Shown here: piece after piece, positions 26,129-32,336 of the stretch
How the letters are laid out: each line of letters opens with the position of its first letter
Numbering within the stretch: the stretch's first letter is position 1
Assembly (NCBI GenBank): GCA_036374795.1
Contig: DASUTC010000086.1
Location: 1-32,336, forward strand
Length of the DNA: 32,336 nucleotides
From: Herpetosiphonaceae bacterium
Lineage (GTDB): Bacteria; Chloroflexota; Chloroflexia; Chloroflexales; Kallotenuaceae
Direction of reading: 5' to 3'
The notes under the pieces: generated by a model
Told to the model about the DNA's origin: nothing
What the model saw: the letters and a program-made list of their open reading frames with translations, nothing else
The model's database searches: none
Made by a program: the position numbers and the translations under genes

Positions 26129-26138
26129 GCTAGGTCGT
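26129..26138. repeat. 10-bp target-site duplication, right (GCTAGGTCGT)
   Basis: This is identical to 24799-24808 and directly abuts the right inverted repeat of the ISAs1 element. Confidence 0.85.
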
Positions 26139-26171
26139 TCGGTGTGCCTCGCATTCCTCAGCGGTTTGGGC

Positions 26172-26177
26172 TACAAT
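26172..26177 (+). promoter_or_regulatory. -10 box of the intact toxin-antitoxin module
   Basis: TACAAT ends 7 bp before the ATG at 26185, which places the transcription start at or next to the start codon and suggests a leaderless transcript; no ribosome binding site is present between them. Confidence 0.5.
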
Positions 26178-26184
26178 AGCCACT

Positions 26185-26436
26185 ATGAGAACCTTATCAA
26201 TACCCTACAGCGACGATTTGCTTGTCGCCACCGGGCAGTCGCCGGAAGACCTCGAACACGATCTGCGGATCTTACTCGCAATCAAGCTCTTTGAAGTGCG
26301 GCGGCTATCGCTCGGAAAAGCGGCTGAACTGGCTGGCATCCCCATCCTCAGCTTCCTTAACGAACTGGGCCACAACGGTGTCGCCGTCATTAATCTTGAT
26401 GACGACCAAATCGAGGACGAGCTTCGTGATGCCTGA
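26185..26436 (+). CDS. UPF0175-family antitoxin (83 aa)
   Basis: It starts MRTLSIPYSDDLLVATGQSP and carries the family core LAIKLFEVRRLSLGKAAELAGIPILSFLNELG, a HTH-like segment. Family knowledge: UPF0175 genes are found directly before DUF3368 PIN-domain toxins. Here the stop overlaps the toxin start by 8 bp. The N-terminus is similar to the MRALTIH of the split copy at 22872, but the two proteins differ considerably, so the modules are not recent duplicates. Confidence 0.85.
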   Translation: MRTLSIPYSDDLLVATGQSPEDLEHDLRILLAIKLFEVRRLSLGKAAELAGIPILSFLNELGHNGVAVINLDDDQIEDELRDA

Positions 26437-26920
26437 GGGGAGTCTGGTCGTCGATAGTGGGCCGCTCATTGCCTTCGCCCGCATTGGGCAGCTTGCCCTC
26501 TTGCCACACTTGGGGTCACGGATCGTTATCCCACCTGCGGTATGGCAGGAAGTAACGCTGAGCAACCAGGACGCGCCAGGAGCCCATGAGGTCCGGCAGA
26601 TCCCGTGGCTGGATAGGCAAGCCCCCGATCCACTACGAGTCGAGCCGCTCACCATCTTGCTTGGGCGCGGCGAGGCAGAAGTGATTGCGTTAGCGCAAAC
26701 GCTGCCACAGAGCATGGTGGTGCTTGACGACGCACGCGCGCGGCGGGTCGCTGAACGGTTGAGCATGCAGCGCATCGGCACCGTCGGTTTGCTCCGCCGC
26801 GCGAAACGGATGGGATTGATCGCCCTGATCCGGCCACACCTCGACGCCTTACAAGCTCAGGGGATCTATATGCGCCAAGCCTTGATCGATGCTGTCCTCA
26901 ACGATGTTGGAGAAGGCTAA
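26429..26920 (+). CDS. DUF3368 PIN-domain toxin (163 aa)
   Basis: MPEGSLVVDSGPLIAFARIGQLALL holds the first PIN Asp (VVDSGPL). The central part has GRGEAEVIALAQ, with the conserved Glu, and VVLDDARARRVAERL, with Asp pair, then IGTVGLLRRAKRMGLIALIRPHLDAL, the DUF3368 signature. All usual acidic residues are present, so an active RNase toxin is likely. It pairs with the overlapping UPF0175 antitoxin. Confidence 0.87.
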   Translation: MPEGSLVVDSGPLIAFARIGQLALLPHLGSRIVIPPAVWQEVTLSNQDAPGAHEVRQIPWLDRQAPDPLRVEPLTILLGRGEAEVIALAQTLPQSMVVLDDARARRVAERLSMQRIGTVGLLRRAKRMGLIALIRPHLDALQAQGIYMRQALIDAVLNDVGEG

Positions 26921-26974
26921 CATGCCCACCGACCAAGGTGCTCCCGAGAAACGCTCGTTCGTCCAGGCTCCAGC

Positions 26975-27425
26975 ATCGCCTCGATGATGGATGCACAGCA
27001 GGTGTGAGGGGTATCCGAGCTTCGCGGCGCGCCGGCTTAACTGCTGGAGATCCCGTTCCCGGCGTTGGTGCTCATACACGGCGGCGGGGGCTTCCCGATC
27101 CGGCTCGCCCTACTTGAGGAGGTGGGCGACGATGCGCGCAATCGTATGCGCCGTGGCCACGATCGCCGGTTGGGGTCCTTTCCGGGAACGCACCGCCCAA
27201 ACAGAGACCCCTACCGCAATAGCGCTATGAATCACCGATTGGGCCGCCAGGCGGAAGGCGTGGTTCGCCCGCCTGGTCACCTGCAGCGTCCGCGAATGCA
27301 ACACCTTCCCGCCCGAAATATCATTACCGGGGTGCCAGCCCTCGCCACGAGCAGCAATGCTTCACCATCGGAAACCGCGTCATATCGGTGCCAATCTCAC
27401 TGAGAATCGCCTGGGCCAGCCAGAT
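26975..27425 (-). pseudogene. Remnant of an IS110-family (Transposase_20) transposase
   Basis: On the minus strand, three shifted frames give in order: AQAILSEIGTDMTRFPMVKH with CCSWRGLAP; then NDISGGKVLHSRTLQVTRRA, FRLAAQSVIHSAIAVGV and IVATAHTIARIVAHLLK; then VYEHQRRERDLQQLSRRAAK LGYPSH. These match the C-terminal half of IS116/IS110/IS902 transposases. At least two frameshifts are present and the N-terminal DEDD domain is missing. The upstream border coincides with the 82-bp repeat at 27433. Confidence 0.72.
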
Positions 27426-27432
27426 CCTCCTC

Positions 27433-27514
27433 GTACCAATCCGCCGGCCAGCAGCAGGCGATCCCTGATCTGCGACGACCCTGCTCGCGTCACCCTGGTC
27501 GCCGAGATCTTCCC
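27433..27514 (+). repeat. 82-bp direct repeat, copy 2
   Basis: It differs from copy 1 (24646-24727) at 4 of 82 positions. It ends 38 bp before the stop of the second parB-like gene. The two copies bracket the ISAs1 element, the intact toxin-antitoxin module and the IS110 remnant. Confidence 0.75.
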
Positions 27515-27552
27515 TCGGGTCGTGATCACGCTCCCCTCATTGGATTCCTGAT

Positions 27553-28749
27553 TCAAGCGAGCTCAACGGAGGTGTCGTACCCCGGAAGCTCCGTGGCCGC
27601 ATCCCGCAGGAGGGCGAGCGCGTACTGAGCATAGCCGCCCCAGGGCTCGCCCAGCGCGGCGATCGACCGGGTGCCCACGGCGGTGTTGAAGGCGACCAGG
27701 GCCGTCGTCACGGAGCTGGCGACGTTAATCAGCTCCATCACGGCGTCGATCACGGCCTGGTCGACGTGGGCCGACTCACCGTCCGCCGGGGTCGGCGCGT
27801 TCGCGTCGTCATCCGCAGCCGCTTCCGCCAGATCGTCGTCACGTCCGATCGCCGTCACCTGGTCGCGGACCGCGCTGCCCTCCCGCTCGGCAGCAAACCG
27901 AACCCGGCCGCGCGCCTCGTCGAGTGCCTGGTCCAGCGTGTAGGTGCCCTTGGTCACGGTGCTGGCAATGCGGCGAATTTTCCGCGCCAGCCGCGGGTCC
28001 TGCGCCACTTCGCCGATCAGCCGCTGTTGCTGCTCCGGTGCCAGGGTCCCAATGGCGCGCATGGCTGCCGGGCTGAGGTCAAGCACGCGGGCCTGCGCCT
28101 GCACGGCGCTATCGAGCGAGAGCAGGCGCATCCGCCGTTTGCGCTGCGCCGGACTCAGATCCAGGCCCAAGCGGTCCAGCACCTGATCCCACGTCACCGC
28201 CGGACGGGTCGGCGTGAAGTTGACCGTGGCCAGCAGGGCTCCCAGCTGCGCGAGCGTCTCGGCGGGTGCCTGTTCCTGCCCGAGAATCTCCCGCGCCGCG
28301 TCGCCGGTGCCCAGCGCATCGGCGTTGGCGCGGAACCAGGCGATGCGCAGCGCACAGGCTTCATCCAGGGCATCCAGCGCGGCGCGATGGAGGTTCTCGA
28401 TGAGGCGCAGCTCGTGGGCCTGGGCCGGATCAAGCCGGGGATAGACCAGACAGGCCAGCGTCGCCCAGCCCGCCGCCGTGACCGCGCGCACGCGCCGCTC
28501 GCCAGCGATCAGCCGATACTCCCGCTCGCCGAGGTGCTCGACCAGGGGCGGCTGCGCAAGATACGGCTCGGACTCGACGGCCAGGCTGGCAATCAAATCG
28601 TCCAGTGCCGTATCCGCAGCTCGCGGATTCTGCGGCGTGGTCCGAATGGCCTGCACGGGCAGCACCTGGAGCGTGGGCCGAACATGGGCATCCGCCGTGC
28701 CACGCGCAGCAGCACGGCGAACACCAGATGGGGGGGACGAAGCGCGCAT
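27553..28749 (-). CDS. ParB-like protein, second of a pair (398 aa)
   Basis: A ParB N-terminal nuclease/CTPase-like domain is visible from about residue 25: LPVQAIRTTPQNPR, QPPLVEHLGEREYRLIAGERRVRA and LRLIENLHRAALDALDEACA, which are the box I, GERR and ENLxR motifs of ParB/Spo0J. A central helical part (VTWDQVLDRLGLDLSP) probably corresponds to the KorB-like DNA-binding region. An acidic linker and a C-terminal helical part follow. ATG 28749 is preceded by AAAAGG and lies 44 bp after the stop of the other parB gene; the open frame extends to 28866, overlapping that gene. No parA lies in the window. Confidence 0.85.
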   Translation of the reverse strand: MRASSPPSGVRRAAARGTADAHVRPTLQVLPVQAIRTTPQNPRAADTALDDLIASLAVESEPYLAQPPLVEHLGEREYRLIAGERRVRAVTAAGWATLACLVYPRLDPAQAHELRLIENLHRAALDALDEACALRIAWFRANADALGTGDAAREILGQEQAPAETLAQLGALLATVNFTPTRPAVTWDQVLDRLGLDLSPAQRKRRMRLLSLDSAVQAQARVLDLSPAAMRAIGTLAPEQQQRLIGEVAQDPRLARKIRRIASTVTKGTYTLDQALDEARGRVRFAAEREGSAVRDQVTAIGRDDDLAEAAADDDANAPTPADGESAHVDQAVIDAVMELINVASSVTTALVAFNTAVGTRSIAALGEPWGGYAQYALALLRDAATELPGYDTSVELA

Positions 28750-28793
28750 AACATGACAACCTTTTGGAACAGGACCGACGAACGATGATCGAT

Positions 28794-30074
28794 CTACTCC
28801 AGACGTGCCTCCAGACCGGCAGACTCCAGGCGGATCACCAATTCCTGCCACATCGGTCGCAGCCACCCCTGGTGCTGCTCGGTCAGATAGGCCGGCCCCA
28901 CACTATCCAAAACCTTCAGGGCCGCTTCCAAGGCACCAGAGAGCTGGAGCGCCTGATCTTCCGTCCAGCATGCATGACCCGGCGGCGGCGGTGAGCCACG
29001 GCCAATCTCGCCCCGGTCGGAGACCAGCGTCTGGCCGTTGCCCTTCGAGAACGGCATCGCCAGTGTCGGATCAGGAACAACGGTCGATCGCTGATCGGCA
29101 TCCATATCGAGCGGCAGCGCATCATCAGCGCGATCCAGCGTGGCATGGCCGGCTGAGTCGTCGGTGGTTGGAGCATCCAGGGCGTGGGCGAACGTGTCCG
29201 GCGACCAGTCACCTGTCCGCGGTGGGTCATCGTCGGCCACCAGCGGTGCGTTCAGCGCCTGCCGGAGCGCCGCGCCGACATCCTCCTGATCCTGCACCTG
29301 CGCGATGAGCGCACGCTGCTCATCTGGTGGGCGCTGCGCGAGATCGCGCAAGGTCCGCTGGCTCACGTCGACACCGGCCAGCGCCTCTTGTGCTTCCAGC
29401 GAGAGATCCAGGAGGCTCAACAGCCGCTTCCGCTGGTCAGGGGTCATCTGCGCCAGCCCAGTGGCTTGCAACACGGTACTCCAGGGGACGCGCACATGCG
29501 CACCGCTTCCCAGGTATGCGTCGCGGCTGGGAAAGCCGGAGAGGTCACAGAGCCGCTCGCGCAGCGCCTCGATTTGCCTGGCAGGACTGCCCGCCGCCGC
29601 GACGAGCGCTGCCGTCTGCGTGCCATCGTCGTCAGCGTCGGCTTCAAACGCCGCGATCTGGTGTCCCAGCCAGAGCAACTCCAGCGTCTGGGCCAGCTCC
29701 AGGTGCGTCAGGGATTGGTGGAAACCGTTGGTAATGAGCTGGTTCTGCTTGATGGTGAGCCAATCCACCTCGGCGCTCAGGACACACGGGACCTCTCGCA
29801 GGCCCGCGGCCTCCGCCGCGCGCTTGCGGCGGGCGCCGTCGACCACGAGATAGCGCCCATGCCCCGCTGGGCGGACGATCAGGGGCTGCTTGATGCCGGC
29901 CACGGCCACACTCGCGGTGAGCTCCTGCTGGCGATCGTCGGGAAAGTCCTGGCGCGGCTGGGTCAGATCCTCATCCAGATCCACGAGGGCGATGCGCAGC
30001 GGTACGCCAGACGGATGATCCGCCACGACCACGCCACGCTCGGCGCTGGGTGCTGCAGTGTGTTGTTTGGGCAT
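28794..30074 (-). CDS. ParB-like protein, first of a pair (426 aa)
   Basis: The N-terminal ParB domain reads ALVDLDEDLTQPRQDFPDD, then GIKQPLIVRPAGHGRYLVVD followed by GARRKRAAEAAGL. The GERR motif is GARR here, and the ENLQR box is replaced by NQLITNGFHQSLTHLELAQ, so CTP binding may differ from canonical ParB. VPWSTVLQATGLAQMTPDQRKRLL resembles the middle part of the other ParB-like protein (VTWDQVLDRLGLDLSPAQRKRRM), so the pair probably arose by duplication. AAAGGA precedes the ATG. The promoter element at 30157-30243 matches that of the AAA+ gene. Confidence 0.83.
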   Translation of the reverse strand: MPKQHTAAPSAERGVVVADHPSGVPLRIALVDLDEDLTQPRQDFPDDRQQELTASVAVAGIKQPLIVRPAGHGRYLVVDGARRKRAAEAAGLREVPCVLSAEVDWLTIKQNQLITNGFHQSLTHLELAQTLELLWLGHQIAAFEADADDDGTQTAALVAAAGSPARQIEALRERLCDLSGFPSRDAYLGSGAHVRVPWSTVLQATGLAQMTPDQRKRLLSLLDLSLEAQEALAGVDVSQRTLRDLAQRPPDEQRALIAQVQDQEDVGAALRQALNAPLVADDDPPRTGDWSPDTFAHALDAPTTDDSAGHATLDRADDALPLDMDADQRSTVVPDPTLAMPFSKGNGQTLVSDRGEIGRGSPPPPGHACWTEDQALQLSGALEAALKVLDSVGPAYLTEQHQGWLRPMWQELVIRLESAGLEARLE

Positions 30075-30156
30075 AGCTCATCCTTTGTGCACGGACTGCG
30101 TCCGATCCTGGCGTGTCCCTGGCAGTGAACCACCGTCCGAGACAGCGTGCCGCTTG

Positions 30157-30243
30157 CAGCATAGCGCAGCAGCACCCGGCAGGACGCCCGCTTATCTGCC
30201 AAGATCGGCCGGTGATGGCCTACGCTGCGTCCGGGACCGTTGG
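30157..30243 (-). promoter_or_regulatory. Promoter-like element of the parB pair (copy A)
   Basis: On the minus strand: CCAACGGTCC, 31 bp, TTGGCAGATAA, 28 bp, TATGCTG. Box sequences and the 31-bp spacing equal those at 9329-9414. About half of the 31 intervening bases also match, including TAG.CCA. The parB start is 83 bp downstream. Confidence 0.55.
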
Positions 30244-30298
30244 GGGATTTCAGGGGAAGATTGCGCGTGCAAGGGACGCAAGCACGTTCTGAAACCGC

Positions 30299-30712
30299 TC
30301 ACCGGCACGACGCGGCGGCCTGCGGTACCGGATGCGCCAACGCCTGGGCATCGGCCTCCAGATGCCGCCGGAACTGGGTCACGAAGTCGGGACCATGCCA
30401 GCGCAGTTGGCCATACGGGTCCGCGAAGCCGAGCCAGCGGAGCTGGCGAAAGGACGTCTCGAACTGGGCCAGCGCCTCGGCGGCGGAACAGAACGCAAAG
30501 GGTTGGCGAACAATCAGCGATGCGGGAAGCGCGAGCCGCGGCGGCGGCGTTTCCGCCCGGAGCGGCCAGACGAGCAGGGCGCGGCCGACCCCGCTGCCGA
30601 GCGTGCGCGATTGGTACAGCACCACGCCGGGCAGGTGCTCCGTGAGGTAGCCCAGCTCGTAAAATCCGGCCTGGGGATTGCGATAGAAAAAATAGGTGCC
30701 GGTGTCTGGCAT
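30299..30712 (-). CDS. Hypothetical protein (137 aa)
   Basis: It begins MPDTGTYFFYRNPQAGFYEL and is rich in aromatic residues (GYLTEHLPGVVLYQSRT; FRQLRWLGFADPYGQLRWHG). No membrane segment or signal is seen and no family is recognised. The start at 30712 is fixed by GAGGAG 6 nt upstream; the frame is open to 30739. It lies upstream of the parB pair with a 224-bp gap that holds the parB promoter element, and has its own related element at 30788-30832. Confidence 0.65.
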   Translation of the reverse strand: MPDTGTYFFYRNPQAGFYELGYLTEHLPGVVLYQSRTLGSGVGRALLVWPLRAETPPPRLALPASLIVRQPFAFCSAAEALAQFETSFRQLRWLGFADPYGQLRWHGPDFVTQFRRHLEADAQALAHPVPQAAASCR

Positions 30713-30787
30713 CGGATACTCCTCAGGATCGACCACCATGATGATGGAGTCGGCAGCTATGAATCAGCGTGGGGGTCTGACCTCCTT

Positions 30788-30832
30788 CAGCATACCAAGC
30801 CACACGCGCGCGACAACGGTGGTAGCTGCCAA
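30788..30832 (-). promoter_or_regulatory. Promoter-like element of the 137-aa gene (copy C)
   Basis: On the minus strand: TTGGCAGCTA, 28 bp, TATGCTG. The bases around the -10-like box, GGCTTGGTATGCTGAAGGAGG-type, are almost the same as in copy B before the AAA+ gene. The CCAACGGTCC box is not found at the 31-bp position; only CCGGGACC occurs nearer. The gene start is 76 bp downstream. Confidence 0.5.
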
Positions 30833-30897
30833 TTTGGCCACGCCGGGACCAAACGACTCATAGGAGGGAAGTGGATTGAAGCGCGAACCGGGCATGT

Positions 30898-30928
30898 CGT
30901 GCGTGCGTGTCCAAGCACCGCACGCACG
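30898..30928. repeat. Inverted repeat with 10-bp arms
   Basis: CGTGCGTGCG and CGCACGCACG are separated by 11 nt. It lies between the terminator-like hairpin of the right-hand operon and the promoter of the 137-aa gene. It may contribute to termination on the minus strand. Confidence 0.45.
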
Positions 30929-30965
30929 CTACGAGGTTCCGGCGTCAATCAGCACAACGGGAGCA

Positions 30966-31517
30966 CTACAAACAGACAGCGTCGCAGTGCGACGCTGTCT
31001 GCAGCACGCTTCTCCGAGAGATGGAGCGCGCGAAGCGCTCCACAGCAAGGGCGCGCAATTCAGCGGTCGCCAGGGGCGCTGCCAGCGTGGTGAAGAGGCC
31101 GCCGTTGCTCATCTCAGCCAGGCCGGTCATTGCGGGACGCTCGATCGCGTTGGCGGGCGGCCCGACGACGATGCGCGGATCGTCGACATCGTACAGCCGC
31201 TCAACGGTTTCAACCTTCAGCTCGCCCACCTCGTCGTCGGTGGCAAAGATCGAGATCTGGTCCTGGTAGAGGTAGGTGACCTGCTGACCAATGAAGAAGT
31301 CGAGCGCGATGTGATCCGTCGAGCCGTCATCCGCCGAGATCCAGATCTGGTACTGGCTGGTCGGTGTGCCAGCGATGGTTTTGCTGCCGATGCTGGTGAC
31401 GGGCGCGTTCGACACATCGACCTGCGGCGCTGGGGTGGGTTCATCAACTGGCAGATCGGGCATCCATGCGACATCCACAGGGATGTTCCGCGTGTTCCTG
31501 CGGCAGGTCCGCATCAT
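30966..31517 (-). CDS. Hypothetical protein, third gene of the right-hand operon (183 aa)
   Basis: The ATG overlaps the stop of the preceding gene (ATGA), showing translational coupling. The protein starts MMRTCRRNTRNIPVDVAWMP, has a Pro-rich stretch, then a region that looks beta-rich (QYQIWISADDGSTDHIALDF, FIGQQVTYLYQDQISIFA). No membrane helix and no recognised family. The last dozen codons coincide with the hairpin at 30973-31001. Confidence 0.62.
   Translation of the reverse strand: MMRTCRRNTRNIPVDVAWMPDLPVDEPTPAPQVDVSNAPVTSIGSKTIAGTPTSQYQIWISADDGSTDHIALDFFIGQQVTYLYQDQISIFATDDEVGELKVETVERLYDVDDPRIVVGPPANAIERPAMTGLAEMSNGGLFTTLAAPLATAELRALAVERFARSISRRSVLQTASHCDAVCL
30973..31001 (-). terminator. 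Strong hairpin at the end of the right-hand operon
   Basis: CAGACAGCGTCGCA and its exact complement TGCGACGCTGTCTG are separated by one base, giving a 29-bp near-perfect palindrome, followed on the minus strand by TTTGT. It probably ends transcription of the three-gene unit, although it overlaps the 3' end of the coding frame. A smaller 7-bp hairpin lies at 31022-31040. Confidence 0.6.
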
Positions 31518-31846
31518 GGCAGCGGATCAGGGGCGGGAGCGAAGACCTCACCAATACGGCGCTGAACCAGGTACAGCACGATGGCAAGGAGTATCCAAAT
31601 TTTGAACCCCGCGTTCCCGCTCAGGAAGGCCAGCGTGATCGTAGGCAGGCCAACGCAGATGATCAGGGCCCGTGCCCACGCCTGGCACCCCCAGAACCCC
31701 CACGCCAGGAAGAGGGTGAGGGGGATGCTGACCGTCGGCGGGAAGATGGTGGGCGGTGCTCCCGGCAGCGTGCCACCGGCGAGTCTGAGGGACGGCACGA
31801 GCACTGAGACGAGGTCTCCCACGGCCACCAGGATGAAGTACAGCAC
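31514..31846 (-). CDS. Small integral membrane protein (110 aa)
   Basis: It reads MLYFILVAVGDLVSVLVPSL onward with four hydrophobic segments (about 1-18, 32-52, 56-75 and 80-97). The GTG at 31846 is used; it starts 3 nt after the stop of the upstream gene and its own stop overlaps the next start. No family is recognised. Confidence 0.62.
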   Translation of the reverse strand: MLYFILVAVGDLVSVLVPSLRLAGGTLPGAPPTIFPPTVSIPLTLFLAWGFWGCQAWARALIICVGLPTITLAFLSGNAGFKIWILLAIVLYLVQRRIGEVFAPAPDPLP

Positions 31847-31849
31847 AAT

Positions 31850-32336
31850 CTAGGTCACGCCCAGCGGACGGGGTGTGGACCCGGGCGTTCGCTGGGGTGC
31901 GGGGAGCGCTGCCTCCAGGATCGGCAGCAGGGCTGAGCCAGCGGCACTGATCACGCCCAGGCCCAAGATGCCAAACGCGTGCCACGCCGCGTTGTGAAAT
32001 TCCAGGTAGGTCCCCCACCAGGCCCAGCTCCCCGCGCCGCCTGATCCCGTGAACGATTGCGTCATCATGATCCGATCGATGGCTTCCACGCCATACCACC
32101 CACCCGCCAGGCCACACAGCGCCAACCAGACGCGGAGCCGGGGCTGGGTTAGCATGCCCAGGCTGAGGAGGCCCACCATGACGGCGACATAGGCGAGAAA
32201 GCCCCACCCCTGAAACCCGAGCAACGCGTGCCAGAACGCCTGACTCCCGAAACCGGCTGGTCCTGGACCGAGCCGGAGCTGTCCCGCCGCCGCGAGTCGC
32301 TCGAACGCCTGAGCGCCACTGACCACGGCCACGATC
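31850..32336 (-). CDS. Membrane protein, 5' end outside the window
   Basis: The frame is open to the window edge (GTG at 32332 is the last possible start seen inside), so the true start probably lies outside. Three hydrophobic stretches are visible (near 30-60, 68-90 and 112-142), with WHALLGFQGWGFLAYVAVMV and EFHNAAWHAFGILGLGVISA. It is the first visible gene of the three-gene unit. Function unknown. Confidence 0.6.
   Translation of the reverse strand, partial: IVAVVSGAQAFERLAAAGQLRLGPGPAGFGSQAFWHALLGFQGWGFLAYVAVMVGLLSLGMLTQPRLRVWLALCGLAGGWYGVEAIDRIMMTQSFTGSGGAGSWAWWGTYLEFHNAAWHAFGILGLGVISAAGSALLPILEAALPAPQRTPGSTPRPLGVT

Overview
The window is GC-rich, gene-dense bacterial DNA. The gene content suggests a member of the Chloroflexota: a HTH-STAND-TPR regulator, dpp/opp transporters with very GC-rich codons, UPF0175/DUF3368 toxin-antitoxin pairs, and ISAs1 and TnpB-only elements. 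That assignment is an inference from gene content; no rRNA or single-copy marker gene is present. No tRNA, rRNA or CRISPR array was seen.

Layout. (1) 178-9180, minus strand: two giant genes. The upstream one encodes a MoxR/NorQ-like AAA+ ATPase of 1154 aa. The downstream one encodes a 1711-aa protein with a metallopeptidase-like HEIGH segment, Gly/Gln and Asp-rich linkers and a C-terminal von Willebrand A (VWA) domain. Both begin with the same roughly 95-aa domain (MSCDGNR...) and carry the same small Cys/His knuckles (CPxCGQF...HxCP). The VWA protein also holds more than fifty xxxxG pentads of the type YDRxG. (2) 9701-10780, minus strand: a serine beta-lactamase-like hydrolase, divergent from a HTH/NB-ARC/TPR STAND regulator (10907-13708). 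(3) 13775-19818, plus strand: a dppBCDF-type peptide transporter operon, a 61-aa two-helix membrane protein and a substrate-binding lipoprotein whose sequence order looks circularly permuted. A second serine hydrolase and two related membrane proteins follow, up to a hairpin at 22729-22775. (4) 22837-27514: an accessory patch. It contains a UPF0175/DUF3368 toxin-antitoxin module split by a TnpB-only IS605-type element and internally deleted, a complete ISAs1 element with a 10-bp target duplication, a second intact UPF0175/DUF3368 module, an IS110-family remnant and two copies of an 82-bp direct repeat. (5) 27553-30712, minus strand: two adjacent ParB-like genes preceded by a 137-aa unknown gene. 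(6) 30966-32336, minus strand: a three-gene unit of two membrane proteins (one running off the window) and an unknown 183-aa protein, ending in a strong hairpin.

How the parts may connect. The AAA+ gene (region 1), the first parB gene and the 137-aa gene (region 5) share an upstream element: a TTGGCAGMTA box about 28-32 bp before a TATGCTG -10-like box. In two of them there is a further CCAACGGTCC box exactly 31 bp upstream. The MoxR/VWA pair and the ParB pair, 18 kb apart, may therefore belong to one regulon and possibly one uncharacterised system. No ParA, replication initiator or phage structural gene was seen, so its role is open.
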